A stretch of DNA of 64,000 nt from assembly GCA_003024785.1 (NCBI GenBank), contig PUQB01000301.1:153177-217176 (forward strand), written 5' to 3'. The position numbers and the translations under genes were made by a program. The DNA is from Selaginella tamariscina (taxonomy: Eukaryota; Streptophyta; Lycopodiopsida; Selaginellales; Selaginellaceae). Numbering within the stretch: the first letter of the stretch is position 1; each line of letters opens with the position of its first letter. Below the pieces are notes generated by a model. The model ran no database searches. It saw only the letters and a list, made by a program, of their open reading frames with translations, and had not been told where the DNA came from. Shown here in pieces: positions 62,301 through 64,000 of the stretch.

Positions 62301-64000
62301 GTTGAAGCGGAAGAATTTGATTGGGTACTGCTCGGTGGGCCTTGAAACTTCAAATTTACGACTTTGAAGTTGTTCATCGCCAGGGAGTTCCATGGCTGAT
62401 GCTGATGCTCTTTCTCGGGCTCCTCTTCCACCTTCTCTCTCTTCTGTTGCCCCAGAGGAACCAGTTGTTCCAGCTTCAGTGGACTTTTTGGATGAAGATT
62501 CCGTACCATCAGCAGTTGCTTGCTTGACGTTCAGTGTCCGCAGAATGCAGAGTTAGATTTGCCGTCTTTGGATGAGGTTCGGGAAGCTCAAAAGGTTGAG
62601 CCGTGGATTCGAAGGCTTCGTGATGGGTTTGAGAATCCTGCATCACTTGCTGATGACTTGCCTTTCAGGCATTTACATTCATATCGCCTTCAGGATGACC
62701 TTCTTTATTTTGTGGGGACTGATCCAGATGATCCTTTGCGGTTGGTGGTGCCTTCAATCTTCATTCCACGCTTCCTCCATGCTTACCATGACTCTCCTAT
62801 TCTTGGCGGGCACATGGGACATCGTCGGGTGATGGAGAAGCTGCAGATCTTTTATTGGCCGAGTTGCGAGGAGATGTGATTCGGTATGTGCGTAGTTGTG
62901 TGTGGTGCCAAGCTCACTATCCCTTCGTCCATTTGAGTTGGTAGCATTTGATTTGATGGGACCTTTTCCGCGTCAACTGCTGGCAACGAGTACGTTATTA
63001 TTGCTTCTGATTACCTAACTCGTTGGGTAGAAGTTGGTGCTCTTGCTAGTGCGACTGCTTCTACTGTTGGTCAGTTTCTCCTTAATCGGGTCGTGTTTCA
63101 GCATTCTTGTCTGGAGCGAATCCTCTCGGACAATGGTCCTCATTTATGCTGAGGCATTTTATGTTTGACATCTCGACTGGGATACGCCACACTTTCACAA
63201 GTGCTTATCATCCTCAGACAGATGGTTTAGTGGAACGGCTCGTTAGACCTTCAAGGGGATGATTGCAAATATGTGAACTTTCAACATTCAGATTGGGATG
63301 GTTATCTGCCGTCTCTCCGATATGTTATGTCACTAGAGTACAAAGTTATTGGTACTTCCCAATAAGATCTTGTATGGTCATGACCCGGTGTTGCCAATGG
63401 AGTTGGTTTGCCTTCTCGGTTGCCACGAGCTGCTATGCTAGGTCATGGGATCGGTATATGACAGCATTCTTCCATTGGTTTGTGCGGAGTCAGCAGAACA
63501 CTTGGGGCGTGTACAAGTAGACAACAACAATGCTACAACTCGCATCATCATCCTCCTGTGGAGTACAAGGTTGATGAACTGGTGTTGGTTCGTTTTCCCA
63601 AGCTTACGGTATGTGGTTTAGCTAAGAGTCTCCTTCCTCAGTGGAAAGGACCATATCGAGTGATACGGCAAGTAGGGCCAAGTTTATGAGGTTCGACACA
63701 ACATTCAACCCAATCCTCCAGAGATTGTACACGTGTAACGGTTGAAGCGTTTTGTGCAGCGGAACAAGTTGTGCCGCTTACAAACCCACCAATGCTCCTC
63801 TTGATGTTCCTCCAGATCCGGACCCATCTACCAAGAGAACCCTAACCAGCTTACATCCTTCTGAAAGGAGGGGATGATGTAAGATCCACGTGTATGGTTG
63901 CATGTGCACATATTATTATTAACGTAGTGGATTTTAATAGCCATTGGATTGGATTTAATCTGAACCACTCACTCTTGTATATAAGTTAGGGTTTTTGGGC
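59334..64000 (+). mobile_element. Ty3/gypsy LTR element, 3' LTR running off the window
   Basis: 5' LTR begins TGTAAGATCC at 59,334 and the 3' LTR begins TGTAAGATCC at 63,879, preceded by a purine-rich GGAGGGGATGA tract. Both share GTAGTGGATTTT-type and TCTTGTATATAAGTTAG sequence, the latter probably the LTR promoter. Internal parts: gag-like region (about 59,660-60,600), RT (about 61,270-61,780, with SKDTTYLGYRIS at about 61,750), RNase H (FILRVDASDIGLGGVLMQE, about 62,060-62,115), integrase zinc-binding region (SPILGGHMGHRRV near 62,795) and core, then a C-terminal LLPQWKGPYRVIRQVGP region at about 63,630-63,680. The LTRs are noticeably diverged and the reading frames are broken in many places, so it is an old fossil. 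Confidence 0.88.

Overview
This is a land-plant nuclear window. It carries plant gene families in GT-AG introns: a BTB-NPH3 protein, actin-related protein 6 (ARP6), the minor-spliceosome U11/U12-25K protein, a PPPDE/DeSI peptidase, a six-EF-hand CREC protein and an F-box protein. Nested LTR-retrotransposon fossils fill both ends. A very large fatty-acid/NRPS-like gene suggests a seed-free plant rather than a flowering plant, but that is an inference.

Layout. 1-23,584 is a repeat block without host genes. It holds tandem LTR copies, several decayed minus-strand Ty3/gypsy elements, an 810-bp hAT-type MITE with an 8-bp target duplication, and a three-level nest: a Ty3 chromovirus (11,441-17,631) inside a solo LTR (10,459-18,126) inside an older Ty3 gag. 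23,677-24,968 is an unrecognised gene, followed by a 1.4-kb PIF/Harbinger-type non-autonomous element. 26,835-50,556 is the gene-rich core: PPPDE (-), NPH3-like (+), ARP6 (+), the megaenzyme (+), CREC EF-hand (-), SNRNP25 (-). 50,557-57,319 is AT-rich, with a small TRIM-like element and an F-box gene (-). 59,334 to the end is another Ty3/gypsy element whose 3' LTR leaves the window.

The main discovery is 36,518-44,736: one gene model, about 15 exons and about 2,300 residues. In order it encodes an FAD oxidoreductase resembling Propionibacterium polyenoic fatty-acid isomerase (PAI), a fatty-acyl-AMP-ligase-like adenylation domain, an acyl carrier domain, a membrane region with left-handed beta-helix repeats like the C-terminal domains of poly-lysine synthetase (Pls), a catalase/allene-oxide-synthase-like heme domain, and a third membrane/beta-helix unit. 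The order suggests an enzyme that loads, isomerises and oxidises an acyl chain on a carrier at a membrane.

Most host genes need one or more single-base frame corrections, often at short homopolymers, whereas ARP6 splices into a clean 435-codon frame. Residual indels in a long-read assembly are likely, but real decay of some genes (NPH3-like, F-box) cannot be excluded. Introns are rich in CT, TA and GT microsatellites.
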